The notes below the pieces were generated by a model. That model ran no database searches and had not been told where the DNA came from. It saw nothing but the letters and a program-made list of their open reading frames with translations. The translations under genes were made by a program, and so were the position numbers. This document shows, in pieces, positions 6,708 through 16,156 of a DNA stretch of 64,000 nucleotides (position 1 is the stretch's first letter; each line of letters begins with the position of its first letter). The stretch is from a virus: positions 1-64,000 of IMG/VR virus record IMGVR_UViG_3300046535_000869; one strand, 5' to 3'.

Positions 6708-9340
6708 TAGTTGATCGACGCGACCCAGTCGCTGACGAAGATGTTCCCGGCCGTGCCATCGACATCGACGAATGTCGTCGCGACGCCGTTGTCCGAGAAC
6801 GTGGCCGTCGTGCCGCAGACCTGATACCACGTCGAGGCCGACGTCAGCGTCGCCGTCGCGAGGACCGCATCAGCCGAGATGCCGACCGCCGGGTTCGCCT
6901 TCTGCATCAGCCTCGGCGCGTTCCCGTTGTAGCTCCCGTCCTTCTGGACCCACGCGCAGACATTTGCGCTGTGCGTGTTATTGACGGACGTGTACCGGAC
7001 GCCAGTTGTTAGCTTCCGCAGAGCGCTCGTCGGCGTCAGCTTCTCGGACGTGGTCGCCGGGCTGTGGACCGTTGTGCTCTCTTGCGCGACCGTGCCGTGC
7101 GCGTAGTCGGTGCGGTTCAGGCCAGCAGTCCGCTGGTAGTTCTGATAGGCGATCTCGTCCAGCGCGTAGAGCGTGCCGCTGACCTTCGTCGTTGAGGCGA
7201 ACAGGCAGTTGTTGAAGACGATCTTCGTATGCGCGAACGCCCACGCGACGTCGGCCCCGCTGTGCGTCGTATAGAGCGAGCCGTTCGACGTGCCGAAGTC
7301 ACAGCCGTCGAACCGGAGGCCCTCGGCGTAGACAGAGTTGGTACCGTTCCCGTCCATGCGAAGACCGTACGGTTGCGGGTAGGACGTGTCTCCGTACGCC
7401 TTGAAGTTCGTGAAGAATACGTCGGCGAGGTTCGCGCCGAAGGCGACGCCAGCCTGCGCGTTGCCAAAAAGCAGCGCGTCATGGATGACCAAGTTCCGCT
7501 GCTGTGTTTGGTTGACGTAGCCGTACTCGTTCCGCCACGCTGTTAGGCCGTTGATCGTGATGTTGTTCCCGCCAGCGATATATAGGCCGACGCCGACGCT
7601 CGTCTGGCTGTGAACCACGAACGGCCCAAGATTGATCCCGGTGTAGTCAGTTGTGTCAGCACCATTCCCGATGTAGACCCCACCGTTTCGAGTCCCACAG
7701 CACGAGCGAATATTAGTGAGCGTGAGGCCGGGATGGTTCCCTACGCCGACCATGTACCAAATGCCGTCGCTGAATTGCCCGTTGCCGCCATGCACCAGCA
7801 CGATGTCGTTCATCGTGAAGGTGCCGCTCAGCGTCCCGTTCAGCATCACGGTTTCGCACTGGTTGCCTTTGATGTCGGCATTGAACATGACCAGATGCTG
7901 GACGTTCCAGACGCCAGTGCCTAGCACGTTCGCCCCGTCGTCCCGGTAGAGAATGCTGCACGCGGCGTCGTAGACCGAGTCGTACTCGGCCGTGAACGTC
8001 CCGCCGGTTGTGGTCTTGGTTCCCCAGCACGATTGAGTGTTGTTCCGGTCGTAGCCGCAATACCTGAACGCCGTCCATGACAGGTCGACGATGGACAGCT
8101 CGCCGAACCTGCTGATCATCATGTTGGTCGAGCTGGACGACCGGACGATGACGTTCCGCGTGAGCAGGACGACCTCGGCCTGCACCTTGTCCGTCGTCGA
8201 CCCTTCGTGGAGGTAGGTCACGCCGCCGGTCCATGCGAGGCTCGACGCCCCGGCGTTCGTGTTCAGCGTGACCCGCTCGATGTGCGTGTTCGTCCGGTCA
8301 GTTGTCGCGATGCCGACTACGTCTCCGCTCAGCCAACCGGTGTCGTCAGCAACCGTGGCCGACGTCCCAGAGGCGGCGAGGTTCGCCGTCAGCAGCGTCC
8401 AGACGACGTCCTTGCCACTGGTGCGCGAGAGTCCGCCGGTCTTGAAGGTCGCTGTGTTCAGGACGTGAATCCCATGCGCGGCGTCAGAGGCTTCGACCAG
8501 CTCCAAGACCGCCGTCGAGGTCCGAGGAATCTCCGCGACGCCCGCCTCGCCGATGGTCATCTTGCCGCCGGGCCAGATGTCGAGCCAGCCGTCCAGCTTC
8601 AGGTAGTAGTTCGTCGACCCGGCCGTCCCGTACGCGAAGATGCCGTTGTAGCTGATGGCGAGCGCCGGGATGTTGGTGTTCGTCGAGCCGTTCCCGAAGG
8701 TGGTGGTCGCGGTGTTGTCGTTCGTGACCGTGACCGTCGAGGCCGTCGCCGGGTTGGTCGCCCCGTCGAGGAGGCCCTGCACGTACATATCGTCGCCAGC
8801 TCCGGGCGTGCCGGTCGCCGTTCGGACGACGAGCCTGATGGTGTTGTTCCCGACGCCGTCGCCGAACACGGTGATCTCGTTCGTCACGCTGGACGTGAAC
8901 CGGAGGATGTAGCTGTCGGTGCCGTTAGGCGTGAAGGCCGTCGGGCATTTCATGTGATGCCAGCCGCCGTTGTGCTCGGCTGTGGTATTCGACCCGCCGC
9001 CGACGAAGTCGCTGATGTTGGCCGTGACCGTGCATTGGTCGGTGCTGGTCGTGCTATTCCGAAGGATGCCGGTTAGGGTTCCAGTCGGCGACGTAACACG
9101 CGAGGCGATCCAGATTGCGAATCCCTCGACCTGCGAGTTGCCGAGGACGAACGTCGAGGAGTCGATGTTGCCGGTACCAACGCCGATCTGGCCGACCGGC
9201 GAGACGACGTTGTTCCCGGCCGCATCAGTCGTCAGCCAGTTGCCGGACAGGTTGATGTTCCCACCAGCGACGAAGATCGCCGCCTCCGCGCGCACGCTCG
9301 CGCACGCGAGGAACGCCAGAATCATGAGCAGCTTCTTCAC
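6707..9340 (-). CDS. Secreted-type beta-helix protein with G8-like segment
   Basis: The GTG start at 9340 forms a GTGA overlap with the previous gene and gives an 877-residue product. It opens with a typical signal peptide (MKKLLMILAFLACASVRAEA). Residues about 270-420 resemble a G8-type strand region, with GGKMTIGEAG, DDTGWLSGDVVGIATTD and VVLLTRNVIVRSSS. Residues about 430-700 are rich in Asn, Gly, Val and short turns, typical of a right-handed parallel beta-helix (NNITINGLTAW, NLVIHDALLF). The C-terminal 130 residues may be a carbohydrate-binding or capping domain. Position among tail genes suggests a tailspike or adsorption protein. The signal peptide is odd for a virion part, since virions assemble in the cytoplasm. 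Confidence 0.75.
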   Translation of the reverse strand: MKKLLMILAFLACASVRAEAAIFVAGGNINLSGNWLTTDAAGNNVVSPVGQIGVGTGNIDSSTFVLGNSQVEGFAIWIASRVTSPTGTLTGILRNSTTSTDQCTVTANISDFVGGGSNTTAEHNGGWHHMKCPTAFTPNGTDSYILRFTSSVTNEITVFGDGVGNNTIRLVVRTATGTPGAGDDMYVQGLLDGATNPATASTVTVTNDNTATTTFGNGSTNTNIPALAISYNGIFAYGTAGSTNYYLKLDGWLDIWPGGKMTIGEAGVAEIPRTSTAVLELVEASDAAHGIHVLNTATFKTGGLSRTSGKDVVWTLLTANLAASGTSATVADDTGWLSGDVVGIATTDRTNTHIERVTLNTNAGASSLAWTGGVTYLHEGSTTDKVQAEVVLLTRNVIVRSSSSTNMMISRFGELSIVDLSWTAFRYCGYDRNNTQSCWGTKTTTGGTFTAEYDSVYDAACSILYRDDGANVLGTGVWNVQHLVMFNADIKGNQCETVMLNGTLSGTFTMNDIVLVHGGNGQFSDGIWYMVGVGNHPGLTLTNIRSCCGTRNGGVYIGNGADTTDYTGINLGPFVVHSQTSVGVGLYIAGGNNITINGLTAWRNEYGYVNQTQQRNLVIHDALLFGNAQAGVAFGANLADVFFTNFKAYGDTSYPQPYGLRMDGNGTNSVYAEGLRFDGCDFGTSNGSLYTTHSGADVAWAFAHTKIVFNNCLFASTTKVSGTLYALDEIAYQNYQRTAGLNRTDYAHGTVAQESTTVHSPATTSEKLTPTSALRKLTTGVRYTSVNNTHSANVCAWVQKDGSYNGNAPRLMQKANPAVGISADAVLATATLTSASTWYQVCGTTATFSDNGVATTFVDVDGTAGNIFVSDWVASIN

Positions 9341-10398
9341 GATGCAACCTCCAGCCCAATCTCTGCCGCCACGTTGTTGACTTCCGGCTCGGTCCATGCC
9401 GCCGACGTGGCCGGGTTCGTCTCGTACATCTGCGTCCGATACTCAAACGTCGTCGGCAGCTCGAAGTCGTCCGCGTGCGGGTAGTCGACGCCGCCCTGCC
9501 GGACGAGCGTCTTCGCGGTTCTCACGCCCGCGTGCGTCTGGCGAAGGAACGGCGTGAGCTGCACGGCCAGCACGTCGCCTGAGATCGGGAGCGCCTCATA
9601 CTTGTAGCTGTCCTTGTCGCCCGGCGTGTCGCTGGAGTTGTACGTCGTCGTGTCCGGCGGGTTCTCATCGACCAGCGCGCCGTGGTCCGTGCCAGTGCTC
9701 GGCACGAAGTCGGCATTCGAGCCAGCCGCGACCGCGTCCGTCTTCGGGAGTCCAGTAAAGACGAACGGCAGCTTCGTCGACGTGCCGAGGAAGCCGTTCC
9801 CCGGAGCAGGCCCGAAGCCGTCGCGCACGTAGAGGTCATCGAATAGAACCACCGATGATCCGTTGATGTAGCCGTTCAGGCTGAACCGGTCCCATGCGTT
9901 CGCGCCGCCGTTGTTCGTGTTCAGGCCGGTCAGCGTCAGCTTCGTGACGGAGTCGACCTTCACGATGAACGTCCCGGCGGACCCATCGATGAGCGCCTCG
10001 ACCTCGATATAGAACCAGCGATAAGGGAACAGCGCGTAGCTAGACGTACCGTAGATTGTGCCGTCTCCCTTGCGCGCGACCAGATGGCCAGCATGGTCGA
10101 GGCCGAGGTAGACGTGTGTATAGCCGTTCAGGCCGTTCCCGATGGCACACATCACGGTCCCATCAGCCAGATGGTCCGAGTCGGTGAACCGCGTGCGGAA
10201 GCCGAGACCGGCGACCGCGTCGCTCGTCGGAAGGCCGCGCGAGACGACGGACCCAAGGGTCGCCAGAGCCAGCGACCCACCGATGCCGCGCTCGGTCGTG
10301 GTCGAGATGCCGATGATGCCGCCCGTCTGGTACTTCGTCAGGTGCGCGGCCGGGTCGCCGATAGCGTGGTCGAAGCCGTCGACCATCAGGATGGCCAT
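9337..10398 (-). CDS. LamG/concanavalin-like tail structural protein
   Basis: The 353-residue protein begins MAILMVDGFDH and has the strand pattern of phage proteins with a concanavalin/LamG-like sandwich: GFRTRF, MCAIGN, WFYIEVEALID, FIVKVDSVTKLTLTGL and VVLFDDLYVRD. Such proteins are common next to tail-tip genes and may bind sugars or decorate the tail. It overlaps the upstream gene by one base and the downstream gene by four. No catalytic residues are evident. Confidence 0.7.
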   Translation of the reverse strand: MAILMVDGFDHAIGDPAAHLTKYQTGGIIGISTTTERGIGGSLALATLGSVVSRGLPTSDAVAGLGFRTRFTDSDHLADGTVMCAIGNGLNGYTHVYLGLDHAGHLVARKGDGTIYGTSSYALFPYRWFYIEVEALIDGSAGTFIVKVDSVTKLTLTGLNTNNGGANAWDRFSLNGYINGSSVVLFDDLYVRDGFGPAPGNGFLGTSTKLPFVFTGLPKTDAVAAGSNADFVPSTGTDHGALVDENPPDTTTYNSSDTPGDKDSYKYEALPISGDVLAVQLTPFLRQTHAGVRTAKTLVRQGGVDYPHADDFELPTTFEYRTQMYETNPATSAAWTEPEVNNVAAEIGLEVAS

Positions 10399-11240
10399 CA
10401 GGCGACCACCGGAGGCCCGCTGCCCAGCTCGTCGAAGTTGAGCGCGATGTCGTAGACCTCGCCGTGCATCGTCGAGGACGCCGGGAGGACTGCGTCCTGG
10501 AACCTGACGTAGAACGGCTCAGACAGCCGACGGCTCGATGACTCGATGTCGAGGTCGATGACCATCGGGTTCACGATGCCGTGCTGCTCATCGATCCAGT
10601 CGAGGATGTTGTCGAACCCGGACAGGTTCGTCCGGCACGCCGCCTGGATGGCCCGATGCCGCGACTCGACGTCGTAGACCATCTGGACGCCGCGCTTGCT
10701 CGCGTTCCGAGAGGCCAGGTGCTCGACCGCGAAGACGTAGTTGTGCTGAATGTCGAACGGCTCCAGCGGGAGCCAGTCGCTCGCCAGGACGACCTCGCCG
10801 ATGGCGACGGTCACGTCGTTGGCGTCGGTCATGTTGTCGATTGACCAATACCGGAACGTCCGCGCGCCAGCCGACGGATAGGCCGTCCGCAGGTCCACCA
10901 GGGCCGCGCAGGAGAAGCCGTCCCGGTACCACTCCTTGATCGGGATGTTCACTGACAGGCTTGGCGCGGTCCAGACGTTCGTCGCGTTGGCTTGGACCCG
11001 GACGACCGTCCCTTCCTGGAACGTGTGCGCGAACAGGGCGACCATCGCGATCTCGCGCGCCGTCCCGAAGTCGCCGACCAGCCGGATCTGGTTCTCCAGA
11101 ATCCAGACCGGATTCGACGGGTCGCCGTTGCTGGCGAACTCCGGCGCGTAGTCCGCGCTGCGCTCGGTACCGGATTCCAGCGTCCAGGTGCCAGGCCGCT
11201 CGATGCTGTCCGACGGCGTGTAGTGGAGAGGCGCGCTCAT
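10398..11240 (-). CDS. Distal tail / tail tip structural protein
   Basis: The 280-residue protein starts with ATGA overlap at the end of the tape measure gene, the usual place for a distal tail (Dit-like) protein in siphophages. It shows beta-rich segments (TWTLESG, TFRYWSIDNMTDANDVTVAIGEV) and a C-terminal half with a conserved-looking DIESSSRRLSEPFYVRFQD stretch. The family is not recognised with certainty; the call rests on gene order and composition. Confidence 0.65.
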   Translation of the reverse strand: MSAPLHYTPSDSIERPGTWTLESGTERSADYAPEFASNGDPSNPVWILENQIRLVGDFGTAREIAMVALFAHTFQEGTVVRVQANATNVWTAPSLSVNIPIKEWYRDGFSCAALVDLRTAYPSAGARTFRYWSIDNMTDANDVTVAIGEVVLASDWLPLEPFDIQHNYVFAVEHLASRNASKRGVQMVYDVESRHRAIQAACRTNLSGFDNILDWIDEQHGIVNPMVIDLDIESSSRRLSEPFYVRFQDAVLPASSTMHGEVYDIALNFDELGSGPPVVA

Positions 11241-14200
11241 CCTTTGGCCACCTTCTTCACGGCCTTCCGTGTGCCAGCCACGTCGCGCAGCATCATGTCG
11301 GGAACCCAGGGGCCGACGTGCTCGTCGAGGAACCGCGTGAACGATGGGCCGTCCAGAATGACCGAGCCGCTGAAGTTTGGCGCGAAGGTGTTGCCCTCGT
11401 TCTTGTCGCCCAGCGCCCGGACCAGCTTGTCCTGCTGCACATTGGTCAGGATGGCTTCGCCGTCCCGGACCATCGCGACGCCACGGTCCGCGCCGTAGTT
11501 GCCCTTATAGATCCCTCCCAGGTCGAAGTGCTTCATCTGGGTCGGGTCGGTGTTGTAGATGCCGCCCCAGGCGTAGCCGTTCTGCGCGCCGGAGTTGTCA
11601 GGGCCTCCGCCGCCGTTATTCGAGTTATCTGGCGACGTCGGCGATCCGGGTCCGGGCTGGCTTTGGTCAGGACCGGGACTGCTCGTATCGCCGCCGGTCG
11701 GTGTGCCGTCGCGCGGCTTGAGCGTGTAGCCGCCGTGGTCGTCGTACACGATGTCGACCTTGACCTCTGGGTGCAGCTTCTCGAACTCCGCCTTGGCTTT
11801 CTGTGCGCCGGTCTTCGCGTCCTCCGGGAAGGTGACGCCCATGAACTTCCCGATGGCCTGAAGGATGTCGTTGGTCTTGTCGAGCGCCTGAACCATCTGG
11901 TCCTGCGCCGACATAAACTTCTCGCCGACCGTGCCGTTCGCCTCGGCCTGGTCGAGCAGCGCCTGCGTCCCGTCGTCGACCGCGTACCCGAACTTCTTCT
12001 GCAGCTCCCAGACCGTCTGAAGGTCCGGCTGCATCAGCTTCATCACGGCATCGCCGTCTTTGCCCTGCTTGATGAGGCTCTGATACGTCTGGGTGATCTG
12101 GCCTGACAGCCCTGCGAACATGTCCTGCGTGAGGAAGCCGCTGTTGCTCAAGCCGACCAGCGCCTGCCGCCAGCCGTCCGCCGCTTCGAGTGCCGGTCCA
12201 GCGATCTCGTCGTTCGCGACACCGACCGCTGCTGCCAGCTTGTCGAACGCGACGCCGCCCGCGAAGCCGGTCGCCTGGAGGATCTTCTGAAGGTTCTGAA
12301 CAGCCGGGCCGATGGTCTTGATGACCTCCGAGAAGGACGCCCCGCCCTTGATCATGGCCCCGAACGCGCCGAGGACCGCCGCCGCTTCGCCGCCCGCCTG
12401 CTGTTGGGACTTCGGCCCGGTCGCGTCGATGAGCGCGTTCGCCTTGTCGACACCAGCCTGGTCGCCGGACTTCGCCGCTGCGTCTCGCGCGTCGTACGCG
12501 CCAGCCGTGATGCCGACCGCCTTCGTGATACCAGCCGCCGCAGACTGTCCCTGCGCGCTGATGAAGTCGCTGACCGCCTTCGAGGCCGTCCCGAACTCGC
12601 CGTCCAGCTTGATGATGTCCTTCAGCTTCTGGCTGACGAGGCCGAGGCTGTCCGTCGAGGCGTCCGCGATCTGCTTGAAGGACTTGTCCAGCGCCTGCGT
12701 CGCTTCGGCCGTCGTTAGAACGCCCTGCTGAACCGCCGAGAAAATGTCGTGTTCCTTCTCTAGGTACGTGTCGAGGTTCTTCGTGTCGATGGGATGCTCA
12801 GCGATGATGTCGCCGAGGCTCATCAGCGCGCCGCCAGCGTTCGAGTAGCCTCCCTTGAGCGACCCAGCCGCCGCGTCGATCTTCTTCACCAGCGCGTCCG
12901 ACAGCGTCATCCCAAACGACTTCCCGATGTCCTCCGAGATCCGCTGCTCCGCCGACCGGCCCATGCTGCGAATCAGCCCGGTCACTGCGCCCGCGATGGC
13001 TCCAACCGCCGCGCCGACCGCCGTCCCGATCCCAGGGATGACCGACCCGATGGTCGCGCCGAGTTTCATCCCGGACAGCGCGCCGCCGATGGTGCGCTGG
13101 GCGGTGCTCCCTTCGCCGGTTGCGGAGATGACGCCGCTGACGCCGCCGACCACGTCGCCCGCGAGTGATCCGACGTTCGAGACGGTGTTCATCAGCCCGC
13201 CGAGACCGGACAGACCGCCGCTCAAGCCGCCAGCGCCTGGCTTGTGGATGTCCTTCCAGGTCTGGCTGAACTGATCCATCGCCTTCGACGTGAGGGACAG
13301 CGCGCCGACGATCTCGCCGATGCCTCCGAGGATGCCTCCCAGCGCGCCGCCGGAAATCTGGGCGAGCTGCGCGAACGCGCCAGCCAGCCCGGCGATAGAA
13401 TCCATCCAGCGTTTATTCGCGCCGACGATGGCGTTGACTTGGTTCAGCGGGAGCTTCAGCTTCTCGGCGATCTCCTGGGCCGTGAAGCCCTGCTCCTTCA
13501 TGCGCTGAACGCTTTCCTTCTCAGCGTCCGACAAGCCCAGCGCTGCACGTTCCGCCTCGATGAAGGCGTCACGGCTAATCTGGCCGACGTTTGTGGAGAA
13601 GGTGGTCCCGATCTGCATGCCCAGCTCGTTGACGCCGTGCAGCTCTCCGCTGAACGCCGCCATCGAGGCCGCGAGTTGTTTAAGGAAGTCAGGCTGACCC
13701 TCGAAGCCCTTATTGACCGCTGCCTGCGCGGCCGTCGTCTCGTCCCGATAGGTGTGAATGTCCTTCATCACCTCGTCGTAGAACGTGTCGACGACGACGC
13801 GCATCTTGCCGTAGAGCGCTGCGTTCAGCGCCTCGACGGCGTTGTCCTTGTCCTGTTCGAGCGCCTTGGTCTTCTGGATGTCGTCGTACTGCTTGTCGTA
13901 CCAGGTCTTCAGTCCCAGTAAGCGGCTGCTCAGTTCCATGCCGCTGTCCTTCGAGACGTCAGCCGTGTACTCGTCCCAGAAGCCCGTCGTCTTCGACAGC
14001 ATCTCCTGCGTCGCCGACTCCAGCTCCTTCGTGCTGCTCTTGGCTTCTTCGAGCGCCTTCTTATAGATCTCGATGGCCATCGGGCTGACCGCGCCCTGGA
14101 GCTGCTTCGAGATGTCGCCTGGAGACATGCCTGCGTCGAGCAGGTTCTTCAGCTCGATCTTCTTCGAGGACGACAGCGCGTTCAGTTGGTCGTGGGCTTC

Positions 14201-15817
14201 CTTGACCTGCGCCGCCAGCTTTTTCCAGGCCGCGTCCGCGTCCGGCGGAGGCCCGACCTTGTCCTGGCCTGGAAGGTTGCCCTCCTTGCGCCGCTTATTG
14301 ACCTCGGCGACCGCCTCGGCGAGCGTCTTAAACGACGTGCCGAGCGCCTCGTTGATGCGTTTCAAGTTGGCCGAGTCGACCTCGTCCTGCTTCGCTTGCG
14401 ACTGCGCGCGCGCCTTGCTCTCCGCGTAAAGCTGCCAGGCTTGGTAGCCGATAGTGACAGCCGCCGTGATACCTGCCAGCGCGACGATGATCGGACCAGA
14501 CGCGAGAATGAACCCGCCGAGCGCCGTCGCCGACGCCGCCTCGGCTGCTTCGAGCGCCCAGATCCGAACCGTCAGGACGCCGACCGTGTTGCCCAGCGTT
14601 GTCAGGAGGCCGCTGATGACGCCCCAGGATGTCGCAATCTTTGAGAACGCGAACATAACCGGGCCGACCGCCGCGAGTAGTCCGACGAAGGCGAACGTCG
14701 CGGTCTGGACCGGTCCAGGCAGTTGGCCGAAGGCGAAGCCGAGGCCCTGAACCAGCTTGATCGCTGCCTCCATCTTCGGCATCCAGCCCTCGATGGCGTT
14801 GAGGATGCCAGTCCCTAGTGGCTCGATGGCGATCTCGACCTGGTGCGTCAGGACCTTCCATTTGTCGGCATAGGACAGCGTGTCAAACGCCGCCTTCTCG
14901 ATGGTGTCGGTGCTGCCCTTAATCGACGCCATCAGCGCGTCGACGTTGAACTGGCCGCGCGCCATCGCGTCGGCCATCTGGATGCCAGCCCGCCCGAACG
15001 TCTGCACGGCGATAGTCGTCGCCGCCGAACTCGGACCGAGCTGTTGCATCCTCGCGATGACGTCCTTGAGGCCCTGTTCGAGTGGGATGTTCTCCTTGGC
15101 GAAGGTGCGCGCCGCAATCGTCAGGCCGGACATCGCCTGGCCGACGTTGACGCCGTTCTTCTCGAACTGGCCCAACATGACCGCGCTCTGCTCGACGCCG
15201 ATGCCGAGCTGACGGAAGGTCCCGCCGTACTCGACCAGGTCCTGCTGCAGCGTCCCAAACGCGATCCCGGTCTTCTGGGTCACAGCCAGGAGGAAGTCGA
15301 GCGTGCCGACCTGCTTGTCGGCGGTGATGCCCCAGGCCGCGAACAGCCGGGTCGCGTCCTGGATGGCGACATTGATCTCGGTCTTCGTGATACGCGAGAG
15401 GTTCAACATCGTCGTCGCCATCTTGTCGAGCTGTGGCCCGGTCAAGCCGAGGCGCTGGTTCAGGTCGTCGATGGCGGTCGTGACGTCCTTCGTGCTGTTC
15501 GGCACGCTGCCGAAGACCGTCTTGAACGAATCCTCCAGGCCGCTGAGCGCGTCGCCTGTTGCACCAGTCGAGGCGCGAATCGTGTCGAACGCCTCGTCGA
15601 AGTCGCTGGCGACCTTCATCGCGAACCCGCCGAAGGCCAGGATGGGTGCCGTGAGGCCGACGGACATGGCCTTCCCTGCGGTCGCGGCAGACGCCGTCAT
15701 GTCATCCGTCGCCTGCTTGAAGACCGACTTCGACTGGTCGAGGTCCTTCTTCAGCGAGGCGATGTCCGCCCGGATGGCGATGAGCGCTTGTCCGAGAACG
15801 CCGAGGTCTTCAGCCAA
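11237..15817 (-). CDS. Tail tape measure protein
   Basis: At 1526 residues this is the longest gene in the tail module and lies directly after the tail chaperones, as expected. It opens with a coiled-coil region (IRADIASLKKDLDQSKSVFK) followed by the TP901-like core (FDTIRASTGATGDALSGLEDSFK). Several hydrophobic stretches occur, at about residues 380-460 and 840-990, the latter very Gly/Ala-rich (GGILGGIGEIVGAL; IPGIGTAVGAAVGAIAGAV). Its length would set the tail length. The C-terminus is Gly/Pro/Asn-rich and then basic. It overlaps the next gene by 4 nt. No lytic transglycosylase or peptidase motif was noticed. Confidence 0.93.
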   Translation of the reverse strand: MAEDLGVLGQALIAIRADIASLKKDLDQSKSVFKQATDDMTASAATAGKAMSVGLTAPILAFGGFAMKVASDFDEAFDTIRASTGATGDALSGLEDSFKTVFGSVPNSTKDVTTAIDDLNQRLGLTGPQLDKMATTMLNLSRITKTEINVAIQDATRLFAAWGITADKQVGTLDFLLAVTQKTGIAFGTLQQDLVEYGGTFRQLGIGVEQSAVMLGQFEKNGVNVGQAMSGLTIAARTFAKENIPLEQGLKDVIARMQQLGPSSAATTIAVQTFGRAGIQMADAMARGQFNVDALMASIKGSTDTIEKAAFDTLSYADKWKVLTHQVEIAIEPLGTGILNAIEGWMPKMEAAIKLVQGLGFAFGQLPGPVQTATFAFVGLLAAVGPVMFAFSKIATSWGVISGLLTTLGNTVGVLTVRIWALEAAEAASATALGGFILASGPIIVALAGITAAVTIGYQAWQLYAESKARAQSQAKQDEVDSANLKRINEALGTSFKTLAEAVAEVNKRRKEGNLPGQDKVGPPPDADAAWKKLAAQVKEAHDQLNALSSSKKIELKNLLDAGMSPGDISKQLQGAVSPMAIEIYKKALEEAKSSTKELESATQEMLSKTTGFWDEYTADVSKDSGMELSSRLLGLKTWYDKQYDDIQKTKALEQDKDNAVEALNAALYGKMRVVVDTFYDEVMKDIHTYRDETTAAQAAVNKGFEGQPDFLKQLAASMAAFSGELHGVNELGMQIGTTFSTNVGQISRDAFIEAERAALGLSDAEKESVQRMKEQGFTAQEIAEKLKLPLNQVNAIVGANKRWMDSIAGLAGAFAQLAQISGGALGGILGGIGEIVGALSLTSKAMDQFSQTWKDIHKPGAGGLSGGLSGLGGLMNTVSNVGSLAGDVVGGVSGVISATGEGSTAQRTIGGALSGMKLGATIGSVIPGIGTAVGAAVGAIAGAVTGLIRSMGRSAEQRISEDIGKSFGMTLSDALVKKIDAAAGSLKGGYSNAGGALMSLGDIIAEHPIDTKNLDTYLEKEHDIFSAVQQGVLTTAEATQALDKSFKQIADASTDSLGLVSQKLKDIIKLDGEFGTASKAVSDFISAQGQSAAAGITKAVGITAGAYDARDAAAKSGDQAGVDKANALIDATGPKSQQQAGGEAAAVLGAFGAMIKGGASFSEVIKTIGPAVQNLQKILQATGFAGGVAFDKLAAAVGVANDEIAGPALEAADGWRQALVGLSNSGFLTQDMFAGLSGQITQTYQSLIKQGKDGDAVMKLMQPDLQTVWELQKKFGYAVDDGTQALLDQAEANGTVGEKFMSAQDQMVQALDKTNDILQAIGKFMGVTFPEDAKTGAQKAKAEFEKLHPEVKVDIVYDDHGGYTLKPRDGTPTGGDTSSPGPDQSQPGPGSPTSPDNSNNGGGGPDNSGAQNGYAWGGIYNTDPTQMKHFDLGGIYKGNYGADRGVAMVRDGEAILTNVQQDKLVRALGDKNEGNTFAPNFSGSVILDGPSFTRFLDEHVGPWVPDMMLRDVAGTRKAVKKVAKG

Positions 15818-15821
15818 TGCG

Positions 15822-16154
15822 TTATTTCCCCTTCTTTGCTTTCCAGCGTTTCACGCGATCCGACAGCTCCTCGACCATCTTGCGCTGTCGTTCGACTTCT
15901 TCCGGCGTCAGCTCGACGACCTCAACGGGAGGCGCGAGGAGCGACTCCAGAGTCGGGAGTCCCTTCGTGCCGACGAACTTCGCGTTCAACCAGGCCGAGA
16001 CCAGCCCTTGCTTGGCCTCTTCCTCATGCTGCCAGTCCGACGCTGCGATGGCCCGGTTCCACTGGACCGGCGTCATCGTCCAGAAGTCAATCTCCGAGAT
16101 GCCGTATCGCGCGGCTGTGACCAGGAAGGCGTCCCAGTCCCAGCCTACTGAGGG
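15822..16154 (-). CDS. Tail assembly chaperone, frameshifted second part
   Basis: The first ATG in this frame is at 16076 (84 residues), but the frame stays open and protein-like upstream to 16154, past the stop of the first chaperone. The upstream part reads WDWDAFLVTAARYGISEIDFW, very like the C-terminal part of tail chaperones, which commonly contain a YGIS..EFW..T pattern. A TGA at 16155-16157 limits how far upstream the shift can occur. The best reading is a -1 frameshift producing a fusion of about 233 residues with the 125-residue upstream chaperone. The C-terminal 40 residues are charged and helical. Confidence 0.75.
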   Translation of the reverse strand, partial: PSVGWDWDAFLVTAARYGISEIDFWTMTPVQWNRAIAASDWQHEEEAKQGLVSAWLNAKFVGTKGLPTLESLLAPPVEVVELTPEEVERQRKMVEELSDRVKRWKAKKGK

Positions 16155-16156
16155 TC
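16145..16156 (-). other. Putative -1 programmed frameshift site
   Basis: In the zero frame the end of the chaperone reads GAC CCT CAG TAG. In the -1 frame coding resumes as CCC TCA GTA GGC TGG GAC. A TGA just upstream in the -1 frame and the TAG just downstream in the zero frame force any shift into about 10 nt. The likely slip is of the Pro tRNA from CCT to the overlapping CCC. No canonical X XXY YYZ heptamer is present, which is unusual. Confidence 0.55.

Noticed and set aside
16076-16076. Second chaperone starting independently at the ATG at 16076
   Set aside because: Possible, but the frame is protein-like for 26 codons upstream across the previous stop, so a frameshift fits better.
14843-16120. 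Plus-strand open frame of 425 codons
   Set aside because: Antisense to the tape measure and chaperone genes, with no motifs or Shine-Dalgarno.
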